Shown here piece after piece: positions 39,547 through 50,684 of a stretch of DNA of 64,000 bases. Origin of the DNA: Dryas octopetala (lineage: Eukaryota; Streptophyta; Magnoliopsida; Rosales; Rosaceae); contig OY992833.1 in assembly GCA_963921425.1 (NCBI GenBank), positions 22,405,454 through 22,469,453 of the forward strand, given 5' to 3'. The notes beneath the pieces are model-generated. The model was not told the origin of the DNA. It made no database searches and saw only the letters and a list, made by a program, of their open reading frames with translations. The first letter of the stretch is position 1, and the number at the start of each line of letters is the position of its first letter. The position numbers and the translations under genes are program-made.

Positions 39547-40833
39547 AGATAAACGGAGAGAAAAGAAGGAGACGGAGAGAGAATGACGGAGACGAAAGTG
39601 AGGACCGGGTTGGTATAAATTGGGCTTCTTTCAAATACCAAAAAAAGACCTGGGTCTTAAAAGTAGTGAAAGCCCAATTTTGGACTTTATAATCATTTAC
39701 TTAACAAATTATAGGAAAGGAATATATACATAGGGAAAATAGTTGGTGCCTTAATTTGTGCTTCAAATGTGGCAAATTTAATTTGTACACATCATTATTT
39801 AATTAAACAATAATGCTACTGTTAATTAAAATACCAAAATAAAATTATTTTTATTGAAAGACCCCTTACCCAGCACAAATGTAATGGCTGCAATTCTTAC
39901 TTTCATTAAGATTTTATATTATGAAATTTTATTCAAAATTATTATCTATAACTACTTTATACCATTAGTCTTTTGGAGTTAGTACAAGTGGTGAGGGAGG
40001 ATTCTTTTTCCTCCAATGTAAACTACTTAATACGATTATTTATTTATTTATTTTTTTAAAACTACTCGATATGTCAACACGTTTGAAAAAACTGCAACAT
40101 TGAAACTGCTAAGCTTTATTTTCCAAATGACTAAACCAAACAATTGCATTAAGTTCAACCAGTAAATCCATATAACAAATTCATTCCAAATATTAATTTA
40201 TAACCAACTTCTTAGTAACAACAATTTACTATGTTACGTACAGATATTTAAGATTGAATAATACACTTCCCTTTTACAAAATTACAAACCAAATAATTGT
40301 ATCAAGGATGAGGCTCAATTAAGTGAAGTGTTATTGATATCCAAATAAAAGTAGTGAAATAAAGCGTGCTTTAATAAATGAGTTAAACAAAAATTTCTAA
40401 ATCGTAGATGAGATAAGAGGACGTAGTAGCTTTTAGCTAGGTTTCTAGAATTGGGGATCAATTTCTGCTGAGAGATGGTTATTTCTTTTGGAAGATATGC
40501 AGTGATGAAATCTTTAAAGGAAATTTCGGAGCTCAATTTTATACGAACTTGCAGTGATGAACCCTCGTGTGATAAAATTGCTAAACCCTTTTTTCTTTGG
40601 TGAAAGTGTTGAACGCTTTTTTCTGTGATGAAATCTATATCATTGAGTCACAATTTATAAGCAATATCCCTCTATTTATATAACAATCAAACTCATAATC
40701 TCTTTGCATGAATGATTAGGGTTTACATAACAAACATATTGAACGCGGAATAAAAACTTTAATAGTTAAGAGTATTTGCTTTACAATCTAAAACGTGGAG
40801 TTCAAATTAGGTCCATTATCTAATTATGATCAA
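39547..40833. other. Intergenic region, no gene seen
   Basis: Continuation of the interrupted flank, then AT-rich DNA with no supported ORF. The 73-codon minus-strand ORF near 40315-40536 has no recognisable features. Confidence 0.5.
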
Positions 40834-41106
40834 TCAAGAAGAAAAAACGAAGGATAAAAAGACAATTGATGTAATACATAATGCAGGGGTTGTGCCTGCA
40901 AATCCTGCAGTAGCACTACTGACTCTTCCACCATGACCACCATGACCACCATGCCACTGGCTGCTGCCTCCTGAGGGTACTCTTCCTCCTCCACCACCTT
41001 TGCTAAAACCAAAACCACCGCCGCCACGTCCACCACCACCACCACGCCCTGCCACTGTGGTGACAATCAATAGCAGCACAAACACAACTAATTTCACGGC
41101 CACCAT
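40834..41106 (-). CDS. Small glycine-rich secreted protein (90 aa)
   Basis: A single exon starting at the ATG at 41106. Residues 1-20 (MVAVKLVVFVLLLIVTTVAG) form a clear signal peptide. The next 45 residues are Gly-rich (RGGGGGRGGGGFGFSKGGGG and WHGGHGGHGG). The C-terminus is a hydrophobic stretch (CITSIVFLSFVFSS) after small residues, which fits a GPI-anchor signal. This suggests a cell-wall or plasma-membrane glycine-rich protein. Specific function is unknown. An overlapping ORF in another frame (40830-41066) is a shadow. Confidence 0.7.
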   Translation of the reverse strand: MVAVKLVVFVLLLIVTTVAGRGGGGGRGGGGFGFSKGGGGGRVPSGGSSQWHGGHGGHGGRVSSATAGFAGTTPALCITSIVFLSFVFSS

Positions 41107-41725
41107 TATAACCAATTACGATGAAAAGAACGATTACAATACGAAGAAGAGATAGCCTTCTTACTCTTAGGTAATCTCTTTTCTCTCAACCCTTCTCAAC
41201 TCTTAATCTCTCGCAACAAGAAGATCGAACAGCAATGATCTCTAAACTTAATTATTAGGGTTATTAATTGATCACATACAAATTTGATTATATTTTTTTT
41301 AGCCTCCTAATTATAGTTAATAAGACATAGGGTTACAAATAGGGCTGAAGTGGCCAGCAAGAAACGGTCAAATTAGGAAAGTATTAAACAAGGATCGATT
41401 TCCAGGATCACACCGCACAAAATCAAAACAGGCCGATGGGTCGCCTATTGCTCACACAATTTAACGTTGTCATTTTGTTTGTTTCCTTATATTAACTAGG
41501 ACATATTTCAAGCATTATTAACTGAGTGCTTAATTAGTCTTGTGGTGAAATTGTGTTAATGTCTCAAAAAAATATTACTCCCCAAATTGAAGAGCAATTA
41601 AACTCTTCTAGCAGCAACCATCATTATTTAACAGCATATAACAATCAAAATATATAGATTGTTTATTATTACCAATATTAGAGAGATATATTCTCTCACA
41701 CCATATTGTAAATATAGAATATTAA
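41107..41725. other. Intergenic region, no gene seen
   Basis: Likely promoter of the glycine-rich protein gene on the minus strand. AT-rich; nothing else supported. Confidence 0.5.
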
Positions 41726-41884
41726 TTAAGATGCGATCGATGCATGAGGATGAGAATGGCCGCCATGACCACTAGCTGGAAAGATGAGGTGCAAGAAATT
41801 AATGAAGTTGGGTATTGCCAATGGAACGAAAATCAACACAGAAACCACCAGCAAATTAAACAGCAAGATTGAAGGTTGATACAT
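41726..41884 (-). CDS. Small secreted peptide (52 aa)
   Basis: I chose the ATG at 41884 because the sequence after it (MYQPSILLFNLLVVSVLIF) is an ideal signal sequence, while the longer open frame adds only unrelated residues. The mature part is short and ends in a Gly/His-rich tail (SGHGGHSHPHASIAS). The family is not recognised; possibly a small secreted signalling or wall peptide. Its start is mirrored by an inverted copy immediately upstream (41930-41977). Confidence 0.5.
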   Translation of the reverse strand: MYQPSILLFNLLVVSVLIFVPLAIPNFINFLHLIFPASGHGGHSHPHASIAS

Positions 41885-41942
41885 CTTCTTCTTCAAAGTA
41901 GAGTAGTAGACACATACAATTTGAAGAAGATGTATCAACTTT
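41874..41942. repeat. Inverted repeat spanning two signal-peptide starts
   Basis: AAGGTTGATACATCTTCTTC on the left pairs with GAAGAAGATGTATCAACTTT on the right, around a spacer of about 20 bp. The repeat includes the start codon and the first codons of the peptide gene on both strands. Confidence 0.85.
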
Positions 41943-41977
41943 CAATTGTGCTGTTTTTACTGATCCTTGTCATGTGA
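41930..41977 (+). pseudogene. Truncated inverted copy of the small peptide gene
   Basis: ATG at 41930 opens a frame MYQLSIVLFLLILVM followed by TGA. This aligns with the start of the minus-strand peptide (MYQPSILLFNLLVV), with the two starts 45 bp apart and head to head. The copy ends in the signal sequence, so it is probably a broken duplicate. It could still be a very short ORF upstream of a transcript. Confidence 0.6.
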
Positions 41978-44974
41978 TGTTTTTAGTTCCATTAATTGGT
42001 GATGGATCCCCTACACCCCACCTTTCTTTCTTATACTCCTTTTCCAGTGGTGCTAGCGGCAATTTTCATCTTCATGCATCAAGCCGGCCTCTACCGTGAT
42101 GATCGATCTTAATTAATGTTCTATATTTACTCTAATATATTAATGAGCTTTAGAGTATTTTTGTATATATAAATATAAAATTGTGCAGGTATATCAAATA
42201 TAACAGAGAAGGATAGGAAAGAAGGAGATCATATATGCAAACAAGTCGTTGGTATAGTGTATTTATAGGAAAAGTTCATGGTGGGGGTCGTGGGCAGTGA
42301 TGAATGCATTTTATTGTGTTTGGCAGTTTTGCAAACAGAGGAATTGTGGAAGCAGCTGTACGGATCAATCACATTTATTGTTGATTTTGATGACAATTAA
42401 TGCATTTACTTTAATGGAAGGTTGCCAATTAAGCATGGCACAAGTAGTCAATGTTGCATGCATGCCTCTACAATCTGCATTAATATTGTTGCATTAATTC
42501 TCTTAATTAGCCTTTAACTCTAATTAATACGTAATTAAGGATATGGAGTAGGGGTGGGTGTGTCTCCTACTAGTCACGTAGTGAAAGAAATAGAATTTAG
42601 CGGGTACATGAAAGTTTTATGACATGAAAGCCAATTCAAATTAACAAGCTGACATGAAAACAAAAAACTTCAAGCAAGCTAGCTGCTACCTAACTCATGG
42701 AGAAAATCTCAAGTGGGGATATCTCACCACGTGTATGGTTTGACCATCCTATACTACGTACGATGCTATATGTATTGTTTGTTTTAAAAAAACTATAAAA
42801 TTTTCTTGAAGTAAACATACATATGAGTATGTGATTGAATGTCATACAAGACACATAACGCTATTGTCCTAGCTACTAAAGAATTTCTCATAATGCTAAT
42901 CATGCAAGCAAGATAAGAATTTTATTTGTCTTTTTACCTTCTATGCCAATTGTCCACTCATCTCAGGCCTACAAGGAGATGAGAGATGAATGAGAAGGAA
43001 GAGAGAAGAGGATCTACGTACGTTACCAACACCGTTGTGAAAAAAAAAATAAAAAATTGACCACAAATCCATTACACATTTACACCCAAATTACTCATAT
43101 TAAGTCAAAATTAGTACACCCAATTACTTACAACATTCCTATTCTTTTTTCAAGCATCATATTTCCTCACTAGACCCAAGTACCCAACCACTTTTAAAAA
43201 TAAGGCTAAAATTTAATTTAGACACTCAACTATAAGGGGTATTTCAACTGCATCCATCAACTACAAAATCATTCAAAAACATACCCCATCTAAAATTTAA
43301 ATTGAAAAAATGAATTTTTCTTCCTCTTTTCCTTTTTTACCCTTCTTCCCCTCCCACTCTTTCTCTCTCTCTTCCCTCTTGATCTCCAGCTAACCCTCCT
43401 AACCTAGCCCCTCCCGACCACACCCCTACAACAACCTTCTCGACCCCGACTATAGCTCGTGGGGGATGGCCGGCACCAAAGGGACCCACCGGTGCCCTTG
43501 GGCCGCCGGGAAATGGCCAGCCTTGGTTGGGCTAAGGTGCACACATGGGGGAGTCGCGCATGAGAGGAGAGGGAAGAGAGGGATAGTTGGGGAGGGAGAG
43601 AGGAGTTGCAGGCTAGTGGTGCTGCACCGCCTGGGCTTGGCAGGAGTTGGCTTGGTCACGGCTAGACTGTGCGAAGTCACGCAAAAAAGAAGACAAACAC
43701 GAGGAAGAAGAAGAAAAATGAGAGAGAGAGAGAGAGACTCGGGTAAGTGGAAGGGGAGGGTCCGGCAAGTTGTGGTGGGGGTGGGGTCGAAAGGGGCTGG
43801 GTTGGGAGGGTTAGCTGGAGAGAGGGAAGAGAGAGAAAGTGAGAGGTGGAGAGGGGTAAAAAAGGAAAAGAGGAAGAAAAATTTATTTTTTCAATTTAAA
43901 TTTTAGATGAGGTATGTTTTTTAATGATTTTTTAAATGATGTATGCAGTTAAAATACCCTTATAGTTTAGTGTCTAAATTGAACTTTAACCTAAATAATT
44001 ACAATCTAACTCTTAAAATTATATTATATTTTATTTCTTAAACCTTAAAAAGTTTCGACAAAAAAAAAGTAAAAAAAATAAAAAAAAGTAGCAGCTGCCA
44101 CCACAATACCACATGGTGGTCAGTAGCCAGTCGGTCCGAGGGTCACGGCAATAGGAGGGAGGCTGCAATGCAACAAAATTTTTTAATATTATTTTATGTT
44201 CTTATTTTCTTAATTCTAAACTGGTTAGATTCTTTTTTAAAAATTAATTAATAATCCTTTTTTACAAAAATGTCATTAAAAAAGTTAAATCATGAGTAGA
44301 TCAAATTTGCCTTGTAATTTTACTTGCAGTTGCAATGGGGCGGTTTCTTCTGCTTTTATTTTGTACTTGTGGGCTTTGTTGTTTTCTTGTACACCCTTGA
44401 CTCTCCCTTGGATTTGCAAGTACACTCTGTACTTTGAAAGCAATGCAGCCTCTTAGGCATTGAAAGATCAATTCTGTAGTCATAAACTTAAAATAAAAAG
44501 GATAATATTTCAAATTAATATTGTCATTATTAACTACTATAAACAAATCTAATATTTCAAGCAAAAAAAGAATACTTGCATCTTTAAAAATCGAGTTTCA
44601 GTATAGTTGATAGTTGATACAGAAGACTGACATACTCACATACATTGCTACAATCTTTTGTGGGGAAAAAAGAAGAAAAAAATAAAATAAAAATATATAG
44701 AATCAATTATCAGCATCCAGCTTCTCAACTGCACAATTAAAAGTCTCCAGCCCATTCATTAATGGAAACTTTGGGTGCACATTAGTTGAATAAAAAATGG
44801 TAATATGCATAACACAATATTCACATCATTCTAATATCGACAGCAACACGTAAGATTATCCAAGACAAATCAACATTCCTCGGTTACATAATTCAGACCC
44901 ACTGGAAAAAAGGACTAGCTACGTATGCAGCTCAAAACTACAAAAGTAATCCGTAGAGATTTTGTTCCAGGCAC
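41978..44974. other. Intergenic region with a foldback element
   Basis: Between the small peptide genes and the FAR1-related gene. It holds the foldback element 43200-43995. Short ORFs at 42297-42497 and 44301-44564 show no homology or codon signal. The last 300 bp hold the 3' UTR of the FAR1-related gene. Confidence 0.5.
43200..43995. mobile_element. Foldback element with GA-rich loop
   Basis: The left arm AGGCTAAAATTTAATTTAG and so on is matched by the inverted right arm ending CTAAATTGAACTTTAACCT. Pairing continues inward for some 200 bp, including the CT/GA-rich phrase TAACCCTCCTAACC / GGGAGGGTTAGC. The middle is GC-rich and gives ORFs on both strands (43450-43906) that are low in complexity and not genes. 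No clear target duplication. The ends resemble those of the 16-kb and 25-kb elements. Confidence 0.75.
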
Positions 44975-47836
44975 TTACCTCTGCCAACAAAGTTTTCTTC
45001 CACCCTCTCGCATAATATCATAGGCAAGTTTGTGTTTTTCAAGAGATGTTGCCCCAGCCTCTATGTATTTACTGGCTGCTTCTCTTAAACTCCACACCAT
45101 CAAGGCCTTAAGCTCTTGAGGGCTGCCACCTGATTCAGAATCACAAGGAATACCATATTCAGCATTTCTAGTCCATCGGCGTAAGATATAGCTAGGTGGA
45201 ACTTCTCTTATGTCCAATATCTGGAAAACTCTCAACGCATGCCGACACAGTACACCTTCAAATTCAAACATTTGACAGCTGCATCCCACATTGAGATCAG
45301 ATGCATTAGTGGTGACTACACATTTCTCATTGTCATTCCCACATTTGCGGACCAAATACCTGCTGATGGCTCCTTCTTCATAAATCTTAAATCCCAGATA
45401 GCCATAGGAGTTTAGAAGTTCTTTCTGAAATATCCTGAATATGGTCAGTGTATAAAGCCTTCTACATTGTTCTTCCATGGGTTCTTTTGTCTGCAAGAAG
45501 GCTTGTAAGTTAAAAGAGTTAAAATCCTCTTTTCTTTCTTCTTCACGACGCCGCTCAAGACCTCTTTCATATCGTGAAACAAACTCCACAAGTGGTGTCT
45601 GGGCATTAAAACGTGTACCAAAGAATGATTCCATAGTTTCATTGAATGGGATACCAGCAAAGAATGTAGCTCTCAAGTATAATGGCACCCAACTTTCACG
45701 CTTTTCGTACATTGCTTTCAGCCAAGCATTATCTTTCAACCCATACCGGCTGAGGAGTGCATTCCATGCGGTATCAAATTCATCAGCTGTTTGACACTGG
45801 TCAATGCATTTTTCATATTCATATTTAAAAGAACTATGCATCATACTTAGATGCTCACATTCTTTGGCCTTAATCTGCCACAATGAGAAACGATGATGGG
45901 TTCCTGGAAAAACTTGCATGATGGCTTGCTGGATCACATCGTCTTGATCAGCTATTATCGACAGAGGACGACGCCCTGACATTGCCCTAAGCCATGTTTG
46001 AAACACCCAAGTAAAAGATTTCTCAGATTCATCAGCAATTAGGGCACAGCCAAGAAGCACTGGTTGCTTGTGGTGGTTGATTCCAATGAAAGTGGCAAAT
46101 GGCACCAAATAAATACTTTTCCGATAAGAGGTATCAAAAATAATGGCATCTCCAAACTGACAGCATGAAAATCTAGACCTGCCATCAGCCCAGAAAATAC
46201 TCATGCAACTTCCATTATCAACTTCTACTGCATAAAAGAATCCTGTATCTTCGGCCTGTTTGGTTTGAAAATAGTCAAAAAGCACACGGTACCAATCACT
46301 TCCAATGTGATTTTCTCTACGTCTTTTGACAAGGTTGTCATTGTTTATGTCAAGAATATCTTCATTTTCCAGCCCACCATTTTCCTCCTCTATGAACTTT
46401 CTTGAAGCAGAAAGATTTTTCTTTTGAACTTCCAGTTGAGACCCAAGACCATGGTTATGGTCTTTATCAAGACGGTCCACTACCCACCTTCCAGATTCTT
46501 GTCTCTTAATCCTCATAAATGCCCCACAACCAACTCTCGATGGGTGCTGAAAACCTTCCTTTGAGCACACAAATCGCCGGGATGTAATTGAGCCATCAAG
46601 CTTTGAACGAAACAATTGACCAATCCTGATCCTAAATCCAGTATGTTCTGCATATGCATGGTAAAATTGGTATGCTTCATCGGCTGAATTGAACTCTAAG
46701 CCTGCAGATGGTTCAACTTCTGACTGCATTTCATCTCCATCCCGTTTAAAACGTTTGGCACTAATAATGCCAGATGGGCAAGGTCGTCCATCATCAACTT
46801 CTTCAATCAATTTGATTTTTGGCCTATGCGACACTTCAACAACCGACTTTGTAGGTGTTAGTGTTCTCTGCTGCAAAATTGGAGGATGGTTTTCCCCTGT
46901 AGATCCAAGATCATGGTTGTGATCCTTCAGGAAAAGGTCTACAACCCACTTCCCAGAATCACGTCTTTGCACCCTTATTAAAGCCGGGCAGCCTGTCCGT
47001 GAACTAATCTGAAAGCCCTCCTTGGAGCACACAAATCTCCGAGAAGAAACTGACCCATCAGTTCTCGACCGATACAACTGACCAGTTCGGACTTTAAATC
47101 CCATCCTTTCTGCATAGAGAGTGTAAAATTCACGTGCGACATCTGCTGAATCGAACTCTAACCCCACATATGGTTCAAGTCTAGACTCCCCTTCATCCTC
47201 TGTACGAACAGCTCTCATTGCAGGCATCATTCCTAGAGGGTATGCTCTTACAACTAAGTTGTTCCCATAGTCTTCAATCTTAGAATCAGTATCTGAGCTG
47301 TGTCCACACGAAATAAAAATGACATGAAAAATCACTTCAATCTTAGCCACCATTTGGTTAACAATCCGAAACAATATTTACTGCTAATGGAAAACAAACT
47401 TAAAAAAAAATTAACCAATCAACCTGGTAATCACAGTGCCTTAATGTGAACAGTGGAAAGGAAAATAATGAAAATAAGAGATAATTGTCTGCTCAATAAA
47501 TCATGAATTTATCACAACTAACAACCCTTACCCCCGGGATTTGAAATATTCTATGTCTGTCTTTCTCCCCCATTTTCTCAGCAACCAAACATTAACAGCA
47601 TGGGATAAGAACATCAAGGAATAATAAAACCCAATAAAAAACCAAAAATACCCAATTCATAAATACAAAATGCACAATAAAAAATAAAAGTTTGATTAAA
47701 TTCAATCAAAGATGGAGATATGTGGGAGCTTAATTCTGAATTAATTGGGAAAACAACGACTAAATCAAACTTTAGGTTATTTCTAAATTTACCTTCTCAT
47801 ATTCGTGAAGTGGGTGGAGCTGGATTCCATGCCCAT
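44975..47836 (-). CDS. FRS12: FAR1-related transcription factor, FRS12/FRS7 type (788 aa)
   Basis: Two coding exons, 47836-47793 (44 nt) and 47297-44975 (2323 nt). The first encodes MGMESSSTHFTNMR and joins in phase 2 to SDTDSKIEDYG; the open frame upstream of 47297 is intron read-through. Two FAR1 DNA-binding domains are at about residues 70-143 and 224-296, each with the zinc-ligand pattern FVCSKEGFQ ... KDHNH. A MULE transposase-derived core lies at about 399-489 (FDTSYRKSIYLVPFATFIG, IIADQDDVI). A SWIM zinc finger CSCQMFEFEGVLCRH is at about 687-701. FRS proteins are domesticated transposases that act as transcription factors in light and flowering responses; FRS7 and FRS12 are reported repressors of growth and flowering genes. 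Length equals that of the Arabidopsis FRS12 family member as I recall it. Two FAR1 domains mark this subgroup. Confidence 0.95.
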
Positions 47837-48188
47837 ATCTGAAGAACAAGAACACTGCGAGTAAGAGCGACGATTCTGAAACTCAGGGCCGTATTTGGGA
47901 AATTTCGTTCACATTTTTGGCGGGAACATTGTTTGGGAAAAAGGAATTTGAGAGTGCGTTTTGGAATCTGATGACTGACTAATGAAGAAGTTTAGAAAAT
48001 GATGAAATGAAAGTTTTGGGTTTTTGGATCCTCTCTTCCTCACTCTAGTTTCCTATTTGCTTCTGCTCTTTAATCCAGGTTTGACCTATTGATTGTAATT
48101 TGGAGCTCATTAGGGTACACACTGACATCATCATCCAATTTTTTATTTTATTTTATTTATTTTTTAACATATCATCTTATTTAAATAT

Positions 48189-49355
48189 GAGCAAATTATT
48201 TGTAAGTATCTTAATTATACACTTATTTTTAATTTAGTATTCCAATTTTAAAAATTTGACAAAAAATATCTTAACTTTCATTTTGTGTCAAAATAGTACC
48301 TCCGTTAGTTTTTCTGTCAAATAAACCGTTATATGCTGACGTGGCAGGAGTATTTTTGTCTTTTTACCCACATTTAAAAGATAATAATATTTTTAAAAAC
48401 TTTTAAATAAAAAAAATTCTTAAAAAATTAAAACTTTTGAAATAAACAGTAAAAAAATTAAAACTTTTTATTTTTAATTTTTTCCCCTCCCCTCCCCTCC
48501 CCTCCCCTCCCCTCCCCTCCTTGCCTCGCCCCTAGCCATCCCAGCCCCTCCCATCCCCCACCCATCCCTTCCTCTCCCCGCCCCCACCCAGCCCTCTCAT
48601 CCCCTTCTCGCCCCCATCCATCCCCTCCCATTCCTACCACCACCACCCATCCCTTCCCCTTTCCCGCCCCCACCCAGCCATCCTCTCCCCTTCCCGCCAC
48701 CACCCAGCCCTCTCCCCCCAACCCTCAGTCCCGTCGCACCCCACACCCAGCACCAGCCCTCCTTCCTTCACCCATCCCTTCCCGCCACCACCCAGCCCCC
48801 ATCCAGCCCTCCCCCACCCAGCCTCTCCCCTCATTTCCCCTCCTCTCCCCGCCCCTACCCATTATACCACCTCTCCCTGCCCGACCCACCCTCTCCCCCC
48901 CACCCCCAGTCTCGTCGCACCCCTCCCCCCAACCCCAGCCCCGTCGCACCCCACACCCAGCACCAGCCCCCTACCCTCTTTCTTCTTCCCAACCCAGCCC
49001 CTCCCTGACACCCCTTATACAGCCCATCCCCGACACACCCCAACCCCAACCCAGCCCCCTCACCCTTCCTGCCCTCCAAAATTTTTTTAAAATTTTTTAA
49101 AATTTTGAAAAGTTTTAATTTTTTTAAGAATTTTTTTTATTCAAAAATTTTTAAAAATATTATTATCTTTTAAATGTAAGTAAAAAGACGAAATACCCCC
49201 CACGTCAACATATAACGGTTTATTTGACAGAAAAACTAACGGAGGTACTATTTTGACACAAAATGAAAGTTAAGGTACTTTTTATCAAATTTTTAAAGTT
49301 GGAGTACTAAATTGAAAATCAGTGTATAATTGAGGTACTTACAGATAATTTGCTC
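48189..49355. mobile_element. Long-TIR foldback element with 9-bp target duplication
   Basis: Ends GAGCAAATTATTTGTAAG and CTTACAGATAATTTGCTC are inverted copies, and the arms stay paired for nearly 300 bp (including CCGTTAGTTTTTCTGTCAAA and its inverse). The flanks are identical, TTTAAATAT at 48180-48188 and 49356-49364: a perfect 9-bp target duplication, typical of Mutator-like elements. The centre (48481-49080) is a C-rich tract of CCCCTCC, CCCACCCA and similar units and has no gene. All Gly/Trp/Arg-rich ORFs on its minus strand are repeat artefacts. Confidence 0.88.
48481..49080. repeat. C-rich degenerate minisatellite (CCCCTCC / CCCACCCAGCC)
   Basis: Starts with a tandem run of CCCCTC units (48482-48521) and goes on as imperfect CCCACCCAGCCCCT words. 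The minus strand is G-rich with many runs of three or more G, so it could form G-quadruplexes. It is strongly different in composition from the AT-rich flanking arms. Confidence 0.9.
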
Positions 49356-50684
49356 TTTAAATATTTATATTTTAGTTCCAAATCCATATGTTTCTGATTT
49401 TCTTCTTAAAAAACAAAAATATATGTTCTCACATAAACTCTAAAATTTTGATAATATATACGCATACAATGTCTCTCTTTTTTTTTTGGCCAAGAGCATA
49501 CAATGTCTCTCTTTAACCTATCATACTTTGTAATGTTGGTATCTCTATTGTTAAAGTAGATATTGTTGGTTCAAGTAGTCTGTTAAGAGAATTGGTAATT
49601 CAATCTAGTTTTAAGAGTGTTTGTTTTGTCCCTATAATTTGTTGAATAAAATAAAACAAAATACATACTTTAATTGCTAGTCATTTAGGTTTAATGGCAT
49701 TCTTCTCCTTGAAAAGAGTGGAAAGTGAGTTTCTAAATTTAATCATTACAAAGAAATATGATATCTACAATTTATTATATATGTAAAGATGATAATTTTC
49801 CTCACAAAACTAGATTTTCATGAGTGATAGAGTAATTAGAGTTGGCTAAGGTTGCTTATGTTAACAAACAACATTCTTTGTAGATGTGGATTTTAGTAAA
49901 TCATGAGTGTTAATTATAGGAAGTTAATACATTGTCATTTGACCGACATTGACGTGTTAACAAATAGCATTCTTGATAGGTACATGAATATTAAATCATA
50001 AATGTTAATTATAAAAGTTAGTATTTACAATTATTGTCATTTGGCCAATATCGATGTATATGTTGTCATTTTAACACGTAGATGTTGGATTGTTGGCTTT
50101 GACTAAGTAAGCATCATTTGAAAGTACAATACACCATTTGGTCCACACTAACACTTTCTTGGAGTGTTTGGCCAAAATATAACACTAACATAGCTTGAAA
50201 TTATTTTTTTTATTTTTGTTTTTGAGAAGTAGCATGATACTACTTTTGTCACTTTGTAAAGGGTAATTAATTTCACTTTTTTTTCTTTTTTTTTTCCCAA
50301 GTGAAATTAACTTCCTCTTGTTTTAGTATTTACCACATATACTTTTCACCAGAAAATAAAGCACATATCCGCTTTTATAATGCGATGTGTCGTTTCTGGT
50401 AAACTGCAAGCCCCCGAGTGCCGAACGACTGCATCTCGTCCAAAAACCAAACCATTGTTGGTGCATCGTCTGCCACTGTACGATGGAGTAGCGATGACGA
50501 TAGATTCAGAAAAACCCTCCTCCAACTCGTTGATTCGCTTCTCGACGCCATGGATTTCCTATGCAGTTCGCAGAGCTTCGATTCAAAGCTCATCTAACTG
50601 TAAGTAAAAGTTCATACTCGAACACCTTTTCCACCATTTGAATCTTCAATTTATAGCTAGAAATAGATAGAGCAATAGTAGTTC

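Larger units (their letters stand above)
47837..50684. other. Intergenic region with a foldback MULE-like element
   Basis: Contains the promoter and leader of the FAR1-related gene, the foldback element at 48189-49355, and the 5' UTR of the PPR gene at the right end. A short open segment at about 50403-50591 ends TAACTGTAAGTAAA and could be a leader exon with a donor at 50599-50600, but it has no recognised homology. Confidence 0.5.

Noticed and set aside
43450..43906. 146-codon plus-strand ORF and 76-codon minus-strand ORF
   Set aside because: They lie in the GA-rich loop of a foldback element; low complexity, no homology, overlapping on both strands.
47298..47374. N-terminal extension of the FAR1-related ORF to 799 residues
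   Set aside because: The sequence MFRIVNQMVAKIEV... is intron read-through; a GT-AG intron joins an upstream 44-nt exon in frame and gives the family's usual start and length.
48458..49079. Several minus-strand ORFs rich in Gly, Trp and Arg
   Set aside because: They are translations of the C-rich minisatellite core of a foldback element; frames overlap each other and the composition is fixed by the repeat.
50375..50607. Short ORFs on both strands before the PPR gene
   Set aside because: No homology; most likely the leader of the PPR transcript with a possible splice donor.
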